Source of the DNA: Pseudomonas sp. R37(2017)
GTDB lineage: Bacteria; Pseudomonadota; Gammaproteobacteria; Pseudomonadales; Pseudomonadaceae
Reading direction: 5' to 3'
Length of the DNA: 64,000 bases
Assembly (NCBI RefSeq): GCF_002113375.1
Contig: NZ_NEHO01000008.1
Span: forward strand, 42,134-106,133
A program made the position numbers and the translations under genes. The notes beneath the pieces are model-generated. The model ran no database searches, was not told the origin of the DNA, and saw only the letters and a list, made by a program, of their open reading frames with translations. Shown one piece after another: positions 26,056-36,376 of the stretch. Position 1 is the first letter of the stretch. Each line of letters begins with the position of its first letter.

Positions 26056-27213
26056 ATGAGTGCCGAACAGAGTCGTTACAGCCCACCGACCCTCCTGGTG
26101 GTCGATGACACGCCCGATAACCTGATGCTGATGACTGATCTGCTCAAGGATCGCTACCGGGTCAAGGCCGCCAATAGCGGTGAAAAGGCGTTACGCGTAC
26201 TTCAGGGCGATACACTTCCGGACCTTATCCTGCTTGATGTGATGATGCCTGGGCTCTCGGGCCATGAGGTGGCGCGGCAACTCAAGGGCGACCCGCGTAC
26301 CCGTGACATCCCGATTATCTTTCTGACGGCCATGGCCGCGACCGAAGACGAGATCGTTGGCCTGGAACTGGGCGCCGTCGACTACATCACCAAACCGATC
26401 AGGCCGGCGCTGGTCCTGGCGCGGGTGGATACCCAGCTCAAGCTCAAGGCCGCGCAAGACTTCCTGCGGGATCACAACGACTATCTGGAGCAGGAAGTGG
26501 CGCGTCGGACCCGCGAGGTCATTGCGATCCAGGATGTGGCCATCCAGGCCATGGCTTCACTGGCCGAGACTCGCGACAACGAAACGGGCAACCATATCCG
26601 GCGGACCCAGCACTACATCAAGGTGCTGGCGGAACATTTGCGTGATCACCCGCGATTCAGCCACTTTCTCAGCGATGACACCATCAAGTTGCTGTTCAAG
26701 TCGGCGCCGCTGCACGACATCGGCAAGATCGGCATTCCCGACCATATTCTTCTCAAGCCTGGACGCTACACCGAGGCGGAATTCGAGATCATGAAGACCC
26801 ATACAACGCTGGGACGTGACGCCATCCAGCATGCCGAGGATCAACTTGGCATTCGCGCGCAGTTCCTCAGCCTGGCCAAGGAGATTGCCTACAGTCATCA
26901 GGAAAAATGGGACGGCAGCGGCTATCCGCAAGGGCTGGCGGGAGACGCCATCCCCATCAGTGCACGCTTGATGGCCGTGGCTGACGTCTATGACGCGCTG
27001 ATAAGCCGTCGGGTCTATAAACCCGGGATGCCCCATGAGCAGGCCGTCGAGATTATCCGCCTGGGCCGGGGCACGCATTTCGACCCTGATATCTGCGATG
27101 CCTTCCTGGCCTGCCTCGAGCAGTTCCAGGCGATTGCCGAGCACTTCGCCGATACCGACCAGGACATGGCGGTCAAGCGGGCTGCGCTGGAGCGTATCGG
27201 CCAGACTCAGTGA
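26056..27213 (+). CDS. Response regulator with HD-GYP c-di-GMP phosphodiesterase output
   Basis: 385 residues. ATG 26056 is chosen because AGGGAG lies 9 bases upstream and the receiver starts at once. Receiver residues 12-130: acidic pair DD17-18, phospho-acceptor Asp61 (LILLDVMMP), Lys in DYITKP. After a coiled-coil linker the HD-GYP domain has His220-Asp221 (APLHDIGKIGIP), HTTLGRDAI, SHQEKWDGSGYP with GYP at 289-291. HD-GYP domains hydrolyse c-di-GMP to GMP. It precedes the hybrid kinase by 49 bp in the same direction, so that kinase or its relay probably phosphorylates it. Confidence 0.95.
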   Translation: MSAEQSRYSPPTLLVVDDTPDNLMLMTDLLKDRYRVKAANSGEKALRVLQGDTLPDLILLDVMMPGLSGHEVARQLKGDPRTRDIPIIFLTAMAATEDEIVGLELGAVDYITKPIRPALVLARVDTQLKLKAAQDFLRDHNDYLEQEVARRTREVIAIQDVAIQAMASLAETRDNETGNHIRRTQHYIKVLAEHLRDHPRFSHFLSDDTIKLLFKSAPLHDIGKIGIPDHILLKPGRYTEAEFEIMKTHTTLGRDAIQHAEDQLGIRAQFLSLAKEIAYSHQEKWDGSGYPQGLAGDAIPISARLMAVADVYDALISRRVYKPGMPHEQAVEIIRLGRGTHFDPDICDAFLACLEQFQAIAEHFADTDQDMAVKRAALERIGQTQ

Positions 27214-27262
27214 GCCCGCACTTGCACCGTTGCAGCTTTCATCAGGTCCACGAGGATAATCC

Positions 27263-30200
27263 ATGACCGGACTGCGCTCCGTGCTCGAGCGTCTGGCGCT
27301 TCTGCACAAACTGATCCTGGGATTCGCGGCACTGCTGTTGTTGGTGCTGGTGCTCGGCGTGCAAAGCCTGCGTACCCTGGAGTCCCTGAAGCGGGACATG
27401 CAGACGCTCTATCTCCAGGAACTGGTCGGGATGGAACACTTGAGTGAGGCACGAGTGCATCTGCCTCACCTGGTGCAAGCGCTGCAGCGTGCCGTGGGCA
27501 CCAACAACGCGCAGATACGCATTGAGTCCCTGCAGCAACTTCGTGACACCCGCAATCGCCTGCAGTTGGCGCTTGCCCATGCCAAGCTGACCCTCACACG
27601 CCCGGAGAACCTGGCGCGCCTTGCCGAATTCGATTTGCTGCTGCAACAGCTGGAAAGCGGCAGCGAACAAGTCTTTCTGCTGATCGATCAGGGGCGCCAG
27701 GGCCAGGCGCTGCTGCTGCTCAACAGCAGTGAGTTCCAGCAACTCGATCAGCAGGCCGACACGCTTCTGGACGCGATATCCCAGGTCAAGGAGGCGGCGA
27801 TTCGCGACACGGCCAAGGACCTCGCCGACTTTGCCGAGCGCAGCACCAAGCTGACCTACATACTCTTGTTCGGTGGTTTGTCGCTGGCGTTGCTGTTGTC
27901 CTGGCTGGTCAGTCAGTCGATCCGCAATCCGCTCAATCGGGTGCGGGCTGCGGTCGACCATTTGGCCGCAGGGCAGCTCGATCAGCCGATTCCTCATACC
28001 GACTTGAACAACGAAACGGGCGATCTGGCGCGGGCCATTGCCAAACTCCAGACCGAGTCCCAGCAACTGGAGCGTCAACGCTGGATCAAAGCGCATACCG
28101 CGCAACTACAGGTCGATCTGCAGCAGGCCGAAACGCCAGCGGAACTGGCCCAGGTCTTTTTGCAGCATATGGCGAGCCTGCACGGTATTTGCCAGGGCGT
28201 GCTTTACAGCGCCAACGAGGAGTGCGCCACGTTGCTGCTGATGGGTCGCTATGCCACCGATTCCGAGCGACCGCCCGAGGCGCAAGTCAGGTTCGGCGAT
28301 GGCCTGCTGGGGCAGTGTGCGGTGGATCGCCTGCAGCGTCAGTTGCAAGCCATGCCGGAGCATTCCTGGCGTTTGCGTTCGCCGCTTGGCGAGACCCCGG
28401 CCAATTATCTGCTGCTGCAACCGATTGTGCGTGGCGAGCGGCTGCTGGGCGTGCTCGAGTTGGCTGGGCTGGAGCCGTTGGGCGAGCGGGAAATGCTCCT
28501 GTTGCAGGAAGCAACGTCACGTCTGGCGGCCGCCATGGCGATTCTGGAGCGTAATCAGGCGGTCAAGAACCTGTTGGCGGAAACCCGGCGCCAGGCCAAT
28601 GAAATGGCGGAACAGTCGCTGCGACTGGAGGCGCAGGCGCAAGCGCTGGAAAACCAGCAGTCGGCGTTGCGTGCTACCGAGGCCTGGTATCGCGGGATCA
28701 TCGAAGCGGCACCGGACGGCATGCTGGTGGTGGATGCCGAGGGGCACATCCTGCGGACCAATCGCCAACTGGATCAACTGTTCGGCTACAGCGCCGGTGA
28801 GTTGATCGGTGAGCCGATCGAACGCCTGGTGCCGCTGAAGAGCCGAGGACACCACAAGACGCTGCGCCAGGGATTCATGGCCCAGGGTGAAACCCGACAA
28901 ATGGGCGCCAACCTGGACGATCTGCAAGGCGTGCGCAAAGACGGAAGTCTGTTCTCTGCCGAGATCAGCCTTTCGCATCTTCCAAGCCTTGAAGGGGGGG
29001 GCGTCTGCGTGTGCGCTTCGGTGCGTGATGTCAGTGAGCGCCGTCAGTTGCAGGCGGCGCTCAAGGCCAGCGAGGCGCAGTTGCGCGCAGTACTCGACAG
29101 CAGCCCGGTGGCCATGTTGATCAAGGATGTCGGTGGTCGTCCGACCTACAGTAATCCGCAGTTCGACAGCTTGTTCGCGACGCGTCTTGAGCAACTCAAG
29201 GCCATGGATCTGGGGCAGTTCTGGGTTGACCCGCAGGCACACCAGCGCTTTACCGCCGCAGCGGCGCAAGGTCCGGTGGTCAACTTCGAGGCCAGCCTGC
29301 AACGCCTTGGAGGCGAACGCTTCGACGTACTGGTCTCGGCCGTCACCCTGACGCTGGGCGAGCGTCATATCAAGGCCAACTGGTACTTCGACATCACCGA
29401 CCGCAAGGCCGCTGAAGCCGAGGTTCAGCGTGCGCGCGAGGCCGCGGAAGAAGCGACCCGGGCCAAAAGCAACTTTTTGGCCACGATGAGCCACGAGATC
29501 CGCACACCGATGAACGCCATCATCGGCATGAGCTATCTGGCATTACGCACCGAGCTCGACCACCGCCAACGCAACTACATCGAAAAGGTCCATCGCTCGG
29601 CGGAATATCTGCTGGTGATCATCAACGATATCCTCGACTTCTCCAGGATCGAAGCCGGCAAGATGCTCCTGGAGCACATTCCCTTCCACCTTGAGGACGT
29701 GCTGGATGGCTTTGCCAGCATGATTGGCCTGAAAGCGGAAGACAAAGGCCTGGAATTGCTGTTCAGCACCGATGCCGATCTGCCGACGGCCTTGATCGGC
29801 GATCCACTGCGACTGGGCCAGGTGCTGATCAACCTGGGTAACAATGCGACAAAATTCACCGAGCAGGGCGAGATCGTGCTCGGTGTCGAGCGGCGCGGCT
29901 CGGTGGCAGAGCAAGTGCAGTTGCATTTCTGGGTACGCGACAGCGGGATCGGCATGAGCACCGAGCAGTGTTCGCGCCTGTTTCAACCGTTCAGCCAGGC
30001 CGATAGCTCCACCACCCGCAAGTACGGTGGCACCGGGTTGGGCCTGGCCATCTCCCGGCATCTGGTGGAACTGATGGGCGGACACATCTGGGTCGAGAGC
30101 GAGCCGGGCCAGGGTTCCACCTTTCATTTCGAGGTGAGCCTGGGCGTGCAGCACGACAGCCAGTTGCGGCGTATGGTAACCGCCGACGAATTACTGGGCA

Positions 30201-31660
30201 CCCGAGTGTTGGTGGTCGATGACAATGCCAGCGCGCGCGAGATCCTGTCCGGCATGGCGCGCAGCTTTGGCGTGGAGGTGGACGTCGCGCAAAGTGGCCG
30301 GACCGCACTGGCCATGTTGGTGGAGGCCGAAGCGAAGGTGCTGCCTTACGATCTGGTGCTGATGGATTGGCGCATGCCTGGCATGGATGGTGTGGAGACG
30401 GTGCGGCAGATGCATGCCGCCAGGCTGGCGCAAACGCCGTCGGTGATCATGGTCACGGCTTTCGGTCGCGAAGAGGCCCGCGAAGAAGCCAGGCGACACG
30501 GCATTCAATTGCCGGTGGTCCTGACCAAGCCGGTGACGCCGTCTACTTTGCTTGAGGCGCTGGGTACGGTGCTCGGCAAGATACCCCAGGCCGATACCCG
30601 CGCCAGCGAGCGATCCGGCCAGAGTGCCAGCGCCATGGCCAGCCTGCGCGGCGCGCGGCTGCTGCTGGTGGAAGACAATGAGCTGAATCGCGAGCTTGCC
30701 TGTGAACTGCTGGAAAGCGCCGGGATCGAACTGTGCCTGGCCATTCACGGCGCAGAAGCGCTCGCGCAACTGGAACGTGGCGGGCCATTCGATGGTGTGC
30801 TGATGGACTGCCAGATGCCGGTGATGGACGGTTATACCGCGACCGGCAAGATACGCGAGCAGTCACGTTGGGCGAACCTGCCGGTGATCGCCATGACGGC
30901 CAACGCCATGGCCGGAGACCGTGAACGGGCCCTGGCCTGCGGTATGAACGACCACATTTGCAAACCCTTGAACGTCGAGGACATGTTCGTCACGCTGGCC
31001 AAGTGGATACACCCGCGGCCTGGCCGTGGCGCGATGCCGGCCGACGTTTTGCCAGTCACCACGGAGTCGGCGGCGAGCCTGCCAGCCAGCCTTCCCGGTA
31101 TCGATATGCAAGCGGGCCTGGGCACCTGCATGGGCAAGGTCGAACTCTACCTGCGCCTGCTGCGCAGGTTTCGCTCCAGCCACCAGGCTTTTTGCAGCGA
31201 GTTCCAGGCAGCCCGAGATCAGGGCGATCCTTTGGCGGCGGCCAGGCTGGCCCATACCTTGCGGGGTACGGCGGGCAACATGGGTGCCATCGAGGTGGCG
31301 AACGCTGCCGCTGCGCTGGAGCTGGCGTGTCAAAACGATGGGGCGCAGCAGGACCTGGCTGACCGGCTGGCGGAGGTCGAACGCTGCCTGACACCTGTGC
31401 TGGAAGGATTAGCGGTGCTCGGCGAAGCGGCTTCCTGCGCAGACTCGTCAACCCCGCCACTCGACAGCGAATGGCATGTGCAACTGGCCCACACCCGGTC
31501 TCTGCTGGCCGAGAGCGACACCCAGGCCCTGACTGCCTTGCTTGAGCTGCAGAGGCTGGCTTCAGACCCGCGGATGGCCGAGCAATTGCATCGGGTTGTC
31601 CAGCAAGCGCAGTGCTTCGATTTCGATCAGGCGCTGGAATTACTGGAAAGCCTGTCCTGA
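27263..31660 (+). CDS. Hybrid sensor histidine kinase (HAMP-GAF-PAS-PAS-HK-REC-REC-HPt)
   Basis: 1465 residues. The ATG follows GAGGAT. Order: TM1 (15-36), helical periplasmic sensor, TM2 (about 196-216), HAMP (about 217-270), GAF-like domain (about 285-425), coiled coil, PAS1 from about 474, PAS2 from about 606, HisKA with His744 in [20 protein letters not shown], HATPase (N-box [20 protein letters not shown]), receiver 1 with Asp1035, receiver 2 with Asp1182, and HPt with His1331 ([11 protein letters not shown]). It is a full phosphorelay in one inner-membrane protein, BarA/TorS-like in logic. With the HD-GYP gene just upstream it probably sets c-di-GMP turnover. Ligand unknown. Confidence 0.95.
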   Translation: MTGLRSVLERLALLHKLILGFAALLLLVLVLGVQSLRTLESLKRDMQTLYLQELVGMEHLSEARVHLPHLVQALQRAVGTNNAQIRIESLQQLRDTRNRLQLALAHAKLTLTRPENLARLAEFDLLLQQLESGSEQVFLLIDQGRQGQALLLLNSSEFQQLDQQADTLLDAISQVKEAAIRDTAKDLADFAERSTKLTYILLFGGLSLALLLSWLVSQSIRNPLNRVRAAVDHLAAGQLDQPIPHTDLNNETGDLARAIAKLQTESQQLERQRWIKAHTAQLQVDLQQAETPAELAQVFLQHMASLHGICQGVLYSANEECATLLLMGRYATDSERPPEAQVRFGDGLLGQCAVDRLQRQLQAMPEHSWRLRSPLGETPANYLLLQPIVRGERLLGVLELAGLEPLGEREMLLLQEATSRLAAAMAILERNQAVKNLLAETRRQANEMAEQSLRLEAQAQALENQQSALRATEAWYRGIIEAAPDGMLVVDAEGHILRTNRQLDQLFGYSAGELIGEPIERLVPLKSRGHHKTLRQGFMAQGETRQMGANLDDLQGVRKDGSLFSAEISLSHLPSLEGGGVCVCASVRDVSERRQLQAALKASEAQLRAVLDSSPVAMLIKDVGGRPTYSNPQFDSLFATRLEQLKAMDLGQFWVDPQAHQRFTAAAAQGPVVNFEASLQRLGGERFDVLVSAVTLTLGERHIKANWYFDITDRKAAEAEVQRAREAAEEATRAKSNFLATMSHEIRTPMNAIIGMSYLALRTELDHRQRNYIEKVHRSAEYLLVIINDILDFSRIEAGKMLLEHIPFHLEDVLDGFASMIGLKAEDKGLELLFSTDADLPTALIGDPLRLGQVLINLGNNATKFTEQGEIVLGVERRGSVAEQVQLHFWVRDSGIGMSTEQCSRLFQPFSQADSSTTRKYGGTGLGLAISRHLVELMGGHIWVESEPGQGSTFHFEVSLGVQHDSQLRRMVTADELLGTRVLVVDDNASAREILSGMARSFGVEVDVAQSGRTALAMLVEAEAKVLPYDLVLMDWRMPGMDGVETVRQMHAARLAQTPSVIMVTAFGREEAREEARRHGIQLPVVLTKPVTPSTLLEALGTVLGKIPQADTRASERSGQSASAMASLRGARLLLVEDNELNRELACELLESAGIELCLAIHGAEALAQLERGGPFDGVLMDCQMPVMDGYTATGKIREQSRWANLPVIAMTANAMAGDRERALACGMNDHICKPLNVEDMFVTLAKWIHPRPGRGAMPADVLPVTTESAASLPASLPGIDMQAGLGTCMGKVELYLRLLRRFRSSHQAFCSEFQAARDQGDPLAAARLAHTLRGTAGNMGAIEVANAAAALELACQNDGAQQDLADRLAEVERCLTPVLEGLAVLGEAASCADSSTPPLDSEWHVQLAHTRSLLAESDTQALTALLELQRLASDPRMAEQLHRVVQQAQCFDFDQALELLESLS

Positions 31661-31722
31661 TCCATCAGGTGGAGGTATATCGTGCGCCAAATGCCAGGCG
31701 CCTCGTCACAGGCCTGCAATCG

Positions 31723-31742
31723 GACCCGCCACAAAGGCGGGC
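31723..31742. terminator. Hairpin between convergent kinase and peptidase genes
   Basis: GACCCGCC-ACAAA-GGCGGGC forms a strong GC stem between the stops of the two convergent genes (31660 and 31754). The U-run is poor in both directions. Confidence 0.45.
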
Positions 31743-31753
31743 CCGAAGGATGA

Positions 31754-33493
31754 TCACAGCTTCGGCAATTGCCCGATGCGGCCCATCATTTCGGTGACGA
31801 TCTGCAGGTCCAGCAGGAACTGCTCGGTGGTCTTGAACTCGTTGTCGTTGTGACCGGTGTATTTGACGTTCGGCATGGCCAGGCCGAATTGCACGCCGTT
31901 GGGCAGTTCATGCACGGACGTAGCGCCTGCCGAAGTACCGAACTTGTGTTCCATGCCGAGGTTTTCGCTGGCCACCGCCAGCAGGGCCTTGACCCATTCA
32001 CCCTCGGGGTTGCGGTACATCGGTTCGGCAATCGACAGGTCGAAGACCGGCGCGATGCCGGTCTTCTTGCTCCAGGCGTCCAGCTTGGCGGCGATTTCGG
32101 ACTTCAGCGCTTGCGGCGACTTGCCCTTCGGAACGCGCAGGTTGACCGCGAGCTTGAAGGCGTTGTCGTCCATCCCGACATAGGTCAGGGACGTGGTCAG
32201 CGGACCCATGAATTCATCGGAAAAACCGACCCCCAACTTGCCGCCCAGATAATCCAGCCCCCAGTTGTCGGCGGCATAGCGGGCGGCGTCAGTGATCGGG
32301 TTGTGCTTGAGCGCGACCTTGCCGTCGAGACCATTGATGAAATCGAGCATCCTGGCCACCGGGTTGACGCCGGACTCAGGGTCGGAGGAGTGCGCGGAAA
32401 CGCCGGTGACCGTCAGTTTGACGTCCTTGCCGTCGACCTTGGCCGTCACTTCGAAATTGCCACCATTGCGCTTGGCATACTCGGTGCCGGCCTTTTGCAG
32501 GCTGGCAGCCAGATCGGCGGGCTTGTCGGTCACCAGGGTCGCGACCGATGTCGACGGAATCTGGTTGGTGGCCAGGCCGCCCGTCATCGAGATGATTTCT
32601 GCGCCTTTGCCTTCAGCCTTGCGTTTGGCGAAGCTGGCCATGACCGTGCCGTAGCCTTTCTCGGCGATCACCACCGGGTAGCCGCCATCCAGCGCCAGGT
32701 TGTAGTTCGGCGTCGGGTTGCGTTCGAAGTAGTAGGGAATGGCGTCGCCCGTGGTCTCTTCGGTGGTGTCGACCAGCAGCTTGAAGTGGCGGGCCAGCGG
32801 CAGCTTTTCTTCCTTGATGATCTTCATGGCGTAGAGCGTCACCACGATGCCGTTCTTGTCATCTTCGGTGCCACGGCCATACATGCGATCACCGATCAGG
32901 GTGACCTTGAACGGATCGAGGCGGGTGCCGTCCTGCAGCACCCAGTTCTCCGGAGTCACCGGCACCACATCGGCATGGGCGTGAATGCCCACGACTTCAT
33001 CGCCACTGCCTTCGAGGGAAATCTCATATACGCGGTTGTCGATGTTGCGAAAGTTCAGGTCGAAGGCCTGGGCGAGGCCCTTGATCTTCTCGGCAATCTT
33101 GAGGAATTCCGGATTGTCGTGCTGCTCGACACCGTCCACGCGCACGGTTGGAATGGCCACCAGCTCTTTCAAGGTTTCGGTGGCCGCGCTGCCGTATTTC
33201 ACCCGGGCATAGAGGCCAAGCAGGCGATGGATTTCGTTTTGTTGCTCAGCGGACAGCGTCTTGTTGTCGAGAAACCCACGGATGGCCGGGCCGAGGTCGT
33301 CGGTTCTGGCGACATCGCTCTTGGCCAGACTTTCCAGGAACTGCCTGAAATCCTTGACCGAGGCATCGTTGAAGGTCTTGAGGATGACGGTGCTCTGTTC
33401 CGGGGCGATGTTGGCTTGCACGGCGGTGGTGAACGACGAAAGGCTGGCGAGCATGAGGGTGGTCGCAGCCAGGTGCTTGAGTGAAAAATCCAT
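31754..33493 (-). CDS. Exported M20-family dipeptidase/aminoacylase
   Basis: 579 residues from ATG 33493. An ATG four codons upstream sits directly against AAGGA and is less likely. A signal peptide is clear (LKHLAATTLMLASLSSFTTA, VQA). M20 metal ligands are visible: GIHAHADVVPV with His-x-Asp, GRGTEDDKNGIVVTLYAMK bridging Asp, VDTTEETTGD with the catalytic Glu pair, and a late HNDNEF. The dimerisation domain is inserted in the middle (SAHSSDPESGVNP). It should hydrolyse dipeptides or N-acyl amino acids in the periplasm with two zinc ions. It is convergent with the hybrid kinase and upstream of nothing obviously linked. Confidence 0.9.
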   Translation of the reverse strand: MDFSLKHLAATTLMLASLSSFTTAVQANIAPEQSTVILKTFNDASVKDFRQFLESLAKSDVARTDDLGPAIRGFLDNKTLSAEQQNEIHRLLGLYARVKYGSAATETLKELVAIPTVRVDGVEQHDNPEFLKIAEKIKGLAQAFDLNFRNIDNRVYEISLEGSGDEVVGIHAHADVVPVTPENWVLQDGTRLDPFKVTLIGDRMYGRGTEDDKNGIVVTLYAMKIIKEEKLPLARHFKLLVDTTEETTGDAIPYYFERNPTPNYNLALDGGYPVVIAEKGYGTVMASFAKRKAEGKGAEIISMTGGLATNQIPSTSVATLVTDKPADLAASLQKAGTEYAKRNGGNFEVTAKVDGKDVKLTVTGVSAHSSDPESGVNPVARMLDFINGLDGKVALKHNPITDAARYAADNWGLDYLGGKLGVGFSDEFMGPLTTSLTYVGMDDNAFKLAVNLRVPKGKSPQALKSEIAAKLDAWSKKTGIAPVFDLSIAEPMYRNPEGEWVKALLAVASENLGMEHKFGTSAGATSVHELPNGVQFGLAMPNVKYTGHNDNEFKTTEQFLLDLQIVTEMMGRIGQLPKL

Positions 33494-33653
33494 TGCTGGG
33501 GGCATTCCTTTGCAGGCGGTTTGTAAGAAATATCTGATTGCTTGATCAGAAACCTTTCAAAACTAACACCCCGCGCGCGTGAAACGGGAGCCCCTGAAGT
33601 GGGATCTGTCGCACAGAAATGCAAAAGCGGCGCAGAAACGAAAAACCGCTCTA

Positions 33654-33959
33654 TCAAGGTTTGCATTCCGCCAGCACCACCTTGCAGGTATTCGGCGTAC
33701 CGCCGGATCGGCCGGCATAACGTATGCAATTGTCCAGGGATTTTTGCCGGGCCATGCTCAAGGTGTCAGCCCAGGCGAGGCCACCTTCGCCTACTGTGGG
33801 GAGGGCTTTTGCATAGCAGGTCGAGCCGGTGCCTGGGGGGGAATAGGGCGCTGCAACTGTGCTGGATTTGCCTGAGCATCCGGCTGTCAGCGCCAGGTCG
33901 ATGGCGAGCAGCGAAAGCAGGACCCATGGCGAGGATTGTCGTGCCGATTGCCCGGTCAT
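33654..33959 (-). CDS. Small lipoprotein of unknown function
   Basis: 101 residues. The N-terminus carries a hydrophobic segment and a lipobox LTAGC at residues about 24-28, so the mature lipoprotein starts with Cys-Ser-Gly. After that there are four cysteines (CYAKAL, NCIRYAG, TCKVVL, ECKP), likely two disulfides. The body reads ADTLSMARQKSLDNC like a small helical domain. Only a weak GGGGA precedes ATG 33959. It lies 160 bp upstream of the peptidase gene on the same strand; no functional tie is evident. Confidence 0.78.
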   Translation of the reverse strand: MTGQSARQSSPWVLLSLLAIDLALTAGCSGKSSTVAAPYSPPGTGSTCYAKALPTVGEGGLAWADTLSMARQKSLDNCIRYAGRSGGTPNTCKVVLAECKP

Positions 33960-34146
33960 CTCGGTTCCCCTGTATCAACGGGCTCAGGTCAGAGCCCTGT
34001 CTAACCATCATCCGCCGCCAGTGGGTTTCTGTCTCACACTTCTTGTTTATGTGTTTTTGGTATCAGTGCTATCCGATTGCATCTATTCATAAATTAATAC
34101 CTGAACGGTAAGTTGCCTCTCTGTGATGACAGATCGAGAGCAACTC

Positions 34147-35241
34147 ATGACCCGGGATTCCATCCGCAAGTCCGCACACGCCGCAGTCAGGGTGGGAGCG
34201 CTTTGTTTCAGTCTGACTACCAGTGCACTCGTGGACGCTGTCGAGCGTAGCCCGCTGATCATCAAGGATCAGGGAAGCCTGATGGCCGGCGGAGGGCTGA
34301 TTACCCAGCCGGGTCGCTTCGACCCTTACAAACCGATGATGCCTGATGGCCAGACCTACCATGGCGACCACGTGTACGCGTTCTATCAGGTGCCGGTCGA
34401 CGCTCACCCGTTGCCCATCGTCATGTGGCATGGCGCAGGGCAATCGGCAAAGTCCTGGGAAACCACGGCCGATGGCCGCGAAGGGTTCCAGAACATCTTC
34501 CTGCGGCGCGGTTTCTCCACTTACCTGGTCGACCAGCCGCGCCGGGGCGACGCCGGGCGTAGCCTGGTGGAAGCGACGATCAAGCCTGTGCCGGACGAAC
34601 AACTGTGGTTCAACCAGTTCCGCATTGGCCTGTGGCCCGAGATCTTCGCAGGCAGTCAGTTTCCCCGTGGGCCGCAGGCGCTGGAGCAGTTCTTCCGTTC
34701 GATGACGCCCAATACCGGCCCTTACGACATCGAAGTCGCCTCCGACGGCGTATCCGCGCTACTGGAAAAGACCGGGCCGGCGATACTGTTCACCCATTCG
34801 CAGGGCGGTGGCCCCGGCTGGATGACGGCGATCAAGAGCCGCAATGTGCGCAGCATTGTGGCGTTCGAGCCGGGAAGCAGCTTCGTGTTTCCCGAAGGCG
34901 AAGTGCCCGCGCCGATTCCCAGCGCGTTCGACACGCTCACGGCGCAGGTCGTATCGAAGGCGCAGTTCGAGGCGCTGACCCATATCCCCATCCTGATCAT
35001 CTACGGCGACAACATTCCGGACCATCCGGTTCGTTTGCCGGCACAGGACAGCTGGCGTGCCCGGCTTGAAATGGCTCGACTGTGGCGAGACGCCGTGAAC
35101 CGCCATGGCGGGGACGTGCGGCTCGTTCACTTGCCCGAGATCGGCATCAGGGGCAACAGCCACTTTCCGTTTTCCGACCTGAACAACGTCGAGATTGCGG
35201 ACCTGGTTTCGCGGTTTCTCGCCGAGAAAAACCTGAATTGA
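34147..35241 (+). CDS. Exported alpha/beta hydrolase (esterase)
   Basis: 364 residues from ATG 34147, chosen over ATGs at 34123/34126 because GAGAG precedes it and a signal-like segment follows (AVRVGALCFSLTTSALVDA). Hydrolase landmarks: IVMWHGAGQSAKSW (oxyanion loop), DQPRRGDAGRS, nucleophile Ser in FTHSQGGGPGW, VAFEPGSSF, IIYGDNIPD and base His in RGNSHFPFSD. This pattern is that of the Bacillus esterase-713-like family, which acts on esters or lactones. It is followed after 61 bp by a second exported hydrolase and then a cupin-CMD fusion, and the three probably form one operon. Confidence 0.87.
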   Translation: MTRDSIRKSAHAAVRVGALCFSLTTSALVDAVERSPLIIKDQGSLMAGGGLITQPGRFDPYKPMMPDGQTYHGDHVYAFYQVPVDAHPLPIVMWHGAGQSAKSWETTADGREGFQNIFLRRGFSTYLVDQPRRGDAGRSLVEATIKPVPDEQLWFNQFRIGLWPEIFAGSQFPRGPQALEQFFRSMTPNTGPYDIEVASDGVSALLEKTGPAILFTHSQGGGPGWMTAIKSRNVRSIVAFEPGSSFVFPEGEVPAPIPSAFDTLTAQVVSKAQFEALTHIPILIIYGDNIPDHPVRLPAQDSWRARLEMARLWRDAVNRHGGDVRLVHLPEIGIRGNSHFPFSDLNNVEIADLVSRFLAEKNLN

Positions 35242-35302
35242 CAACGAGCATGGCAATCGCTGCCGCACACCTTTGCAAACAGCAATCGTCAGGAGTATTC
35301 AC

Positions 35303-36358
35303 ATGATGCGAACCACGATAAAGGCCACCCTCATGGCCGCCATGATTGGCATGTCCGGTGTTGAAGCCGAGGCGGCGGACTACAAACAGAATCCCTATAC
35401 CCTGGCCTACGCCGGCGCGCTGGTGAAGAACGAGCCGGGCAAGGTCAACATCCACCCGGTCACCTACAAACTCGATGGCCTGGACATTGCCGCCAACGTC
35501 TACACCCCGGCCAATTATGACGCCGCGAAAAAGTATCCGGCCGTTGTCGTCGCGCATCCCAATGGCGGGGTGAAAGAGCAGGTCGCCGGCCTGTACGCCC
35601 AGCGCCTGGCCGATCAGGGCTACATAACGATCGCGGCGGATGCGGCGTATCAGGGCGCCAGCGGTGGCGAACCGCGCAACATCGACAAGCCTGCGTATCG
35701 CATCGAGGATATCCATGGCATGGCGGATTTCATCGCCCGCTATCCTGGCGTCGATAACACGCGACTGGGCTTGCTCGGCATCTGCGGCGGCGGGGGCTAT
35801 TCGCTGAAGGCAGCGCAAACCGACAAGCGCTTCCAGTCGATTGCGACCCTGAGCATGTTCAACTCCGGACTGGTGCGTCGCAACGGCTACCAGGACTCGC
35901 AACTGTCGACGATTCAGGAGCGTTTGCAACAGGCTTCGGCGGCCCGCGCAGAGGAAGCGGCGGGCGGGGAGGTGCACTATGTAGGCGACGCCAGACTGAC
36001 CGATGAGCAGATCGCCAGGTTGCCGTTCGATCTGTATCGGCAGGGGTTCGAGTATTACGGCAAGACCCACGCGCACCCGAATTCGACCTTCCGGTACACC
36101 CAGAGCAGTCTGCTGGACCTGATGAGTTTCGATGCCACGGACCAGATCGAACTGATCGACAAGCCGTTGCTGATGATCGCCGGCAGCAAGGCCGACAGCC
36201 TGTACATGTCGGAACAAGCGTTCGCCAAGGCCAGCGGAACCCGGGATAAGAAACTGTTCACCATCGATGGCGCGACCCATATCGAAACCTATTGGGTGCC
36301 TGAGTATGTGGATGTCGCCATTGCCCAGTTGACTGCGTTTTACACCCGAACGCTCTGA
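35303..36358 (+). CDS. Exported dienelactone hydrolase-like protein
   Basis: 351 residues; AGGAG lies 7 bases before ATG 35303. Signal peptide MMRTTIKATLMAAMIGMSGV, cleavage near AEA-ADY. The alpha/beta hydrolase core has VVVAHPNGGVKEQ, ITIAADAAYQGASGG and the nucleophile elbow LLGICGGGGYS with Cys rather than Ser, then MIAGSKADSLY (Asp) and DGATHIETYW (His). A Cys-Asp-His triad is typical of dienelactone hydrolases, which open dienelactones in chlorocatechol breakdown. Those enzymes are normally cytoplasmic and about 235 residues long; this one is longer and exported. It sits 18 bp before the cupin-CMD gene. Confidence 0.87.
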   Translation: MMRTTIKATLMAAMIGMSGVEAEAADYKQNPYTLAYAGALVKNEPGKVNIHPVTYKLDGLDIAANVYTPANYDAAKKYPAVVVAHPNGGVKEQVAGLYAQRLADQGYITIAADAAYQGASGGEPRNIDKPAYRIEDIHGMADFIARYPGVDNTRLGLLGICGGGGYSLKAAQTDKRFQSIATLSMFNSGLVRRNGYQDSQLSTIQERLQQASAARAEEAAGGEVHYVGDARLTDEQIARLPFDLYRQGFEYYGKTHAHPNSTFRYTQSSLLDLMSFDATDQIELIDKPLLMIAGSKADSLYMSEQAFAKASGTRDKKLFTIDGATHIETYWVPEYVDVAIAQLTAFYTRTL

Positions 36359-36376
36359 CTTGAAGGAGTTTCCATC

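Noticed and set aside
31769..33484. Open frame of about 570 codons opposite the M20 peptidase
   Set aside because: Antisense shadow; the minus strand has the signal peptide and metal-binding motifs.
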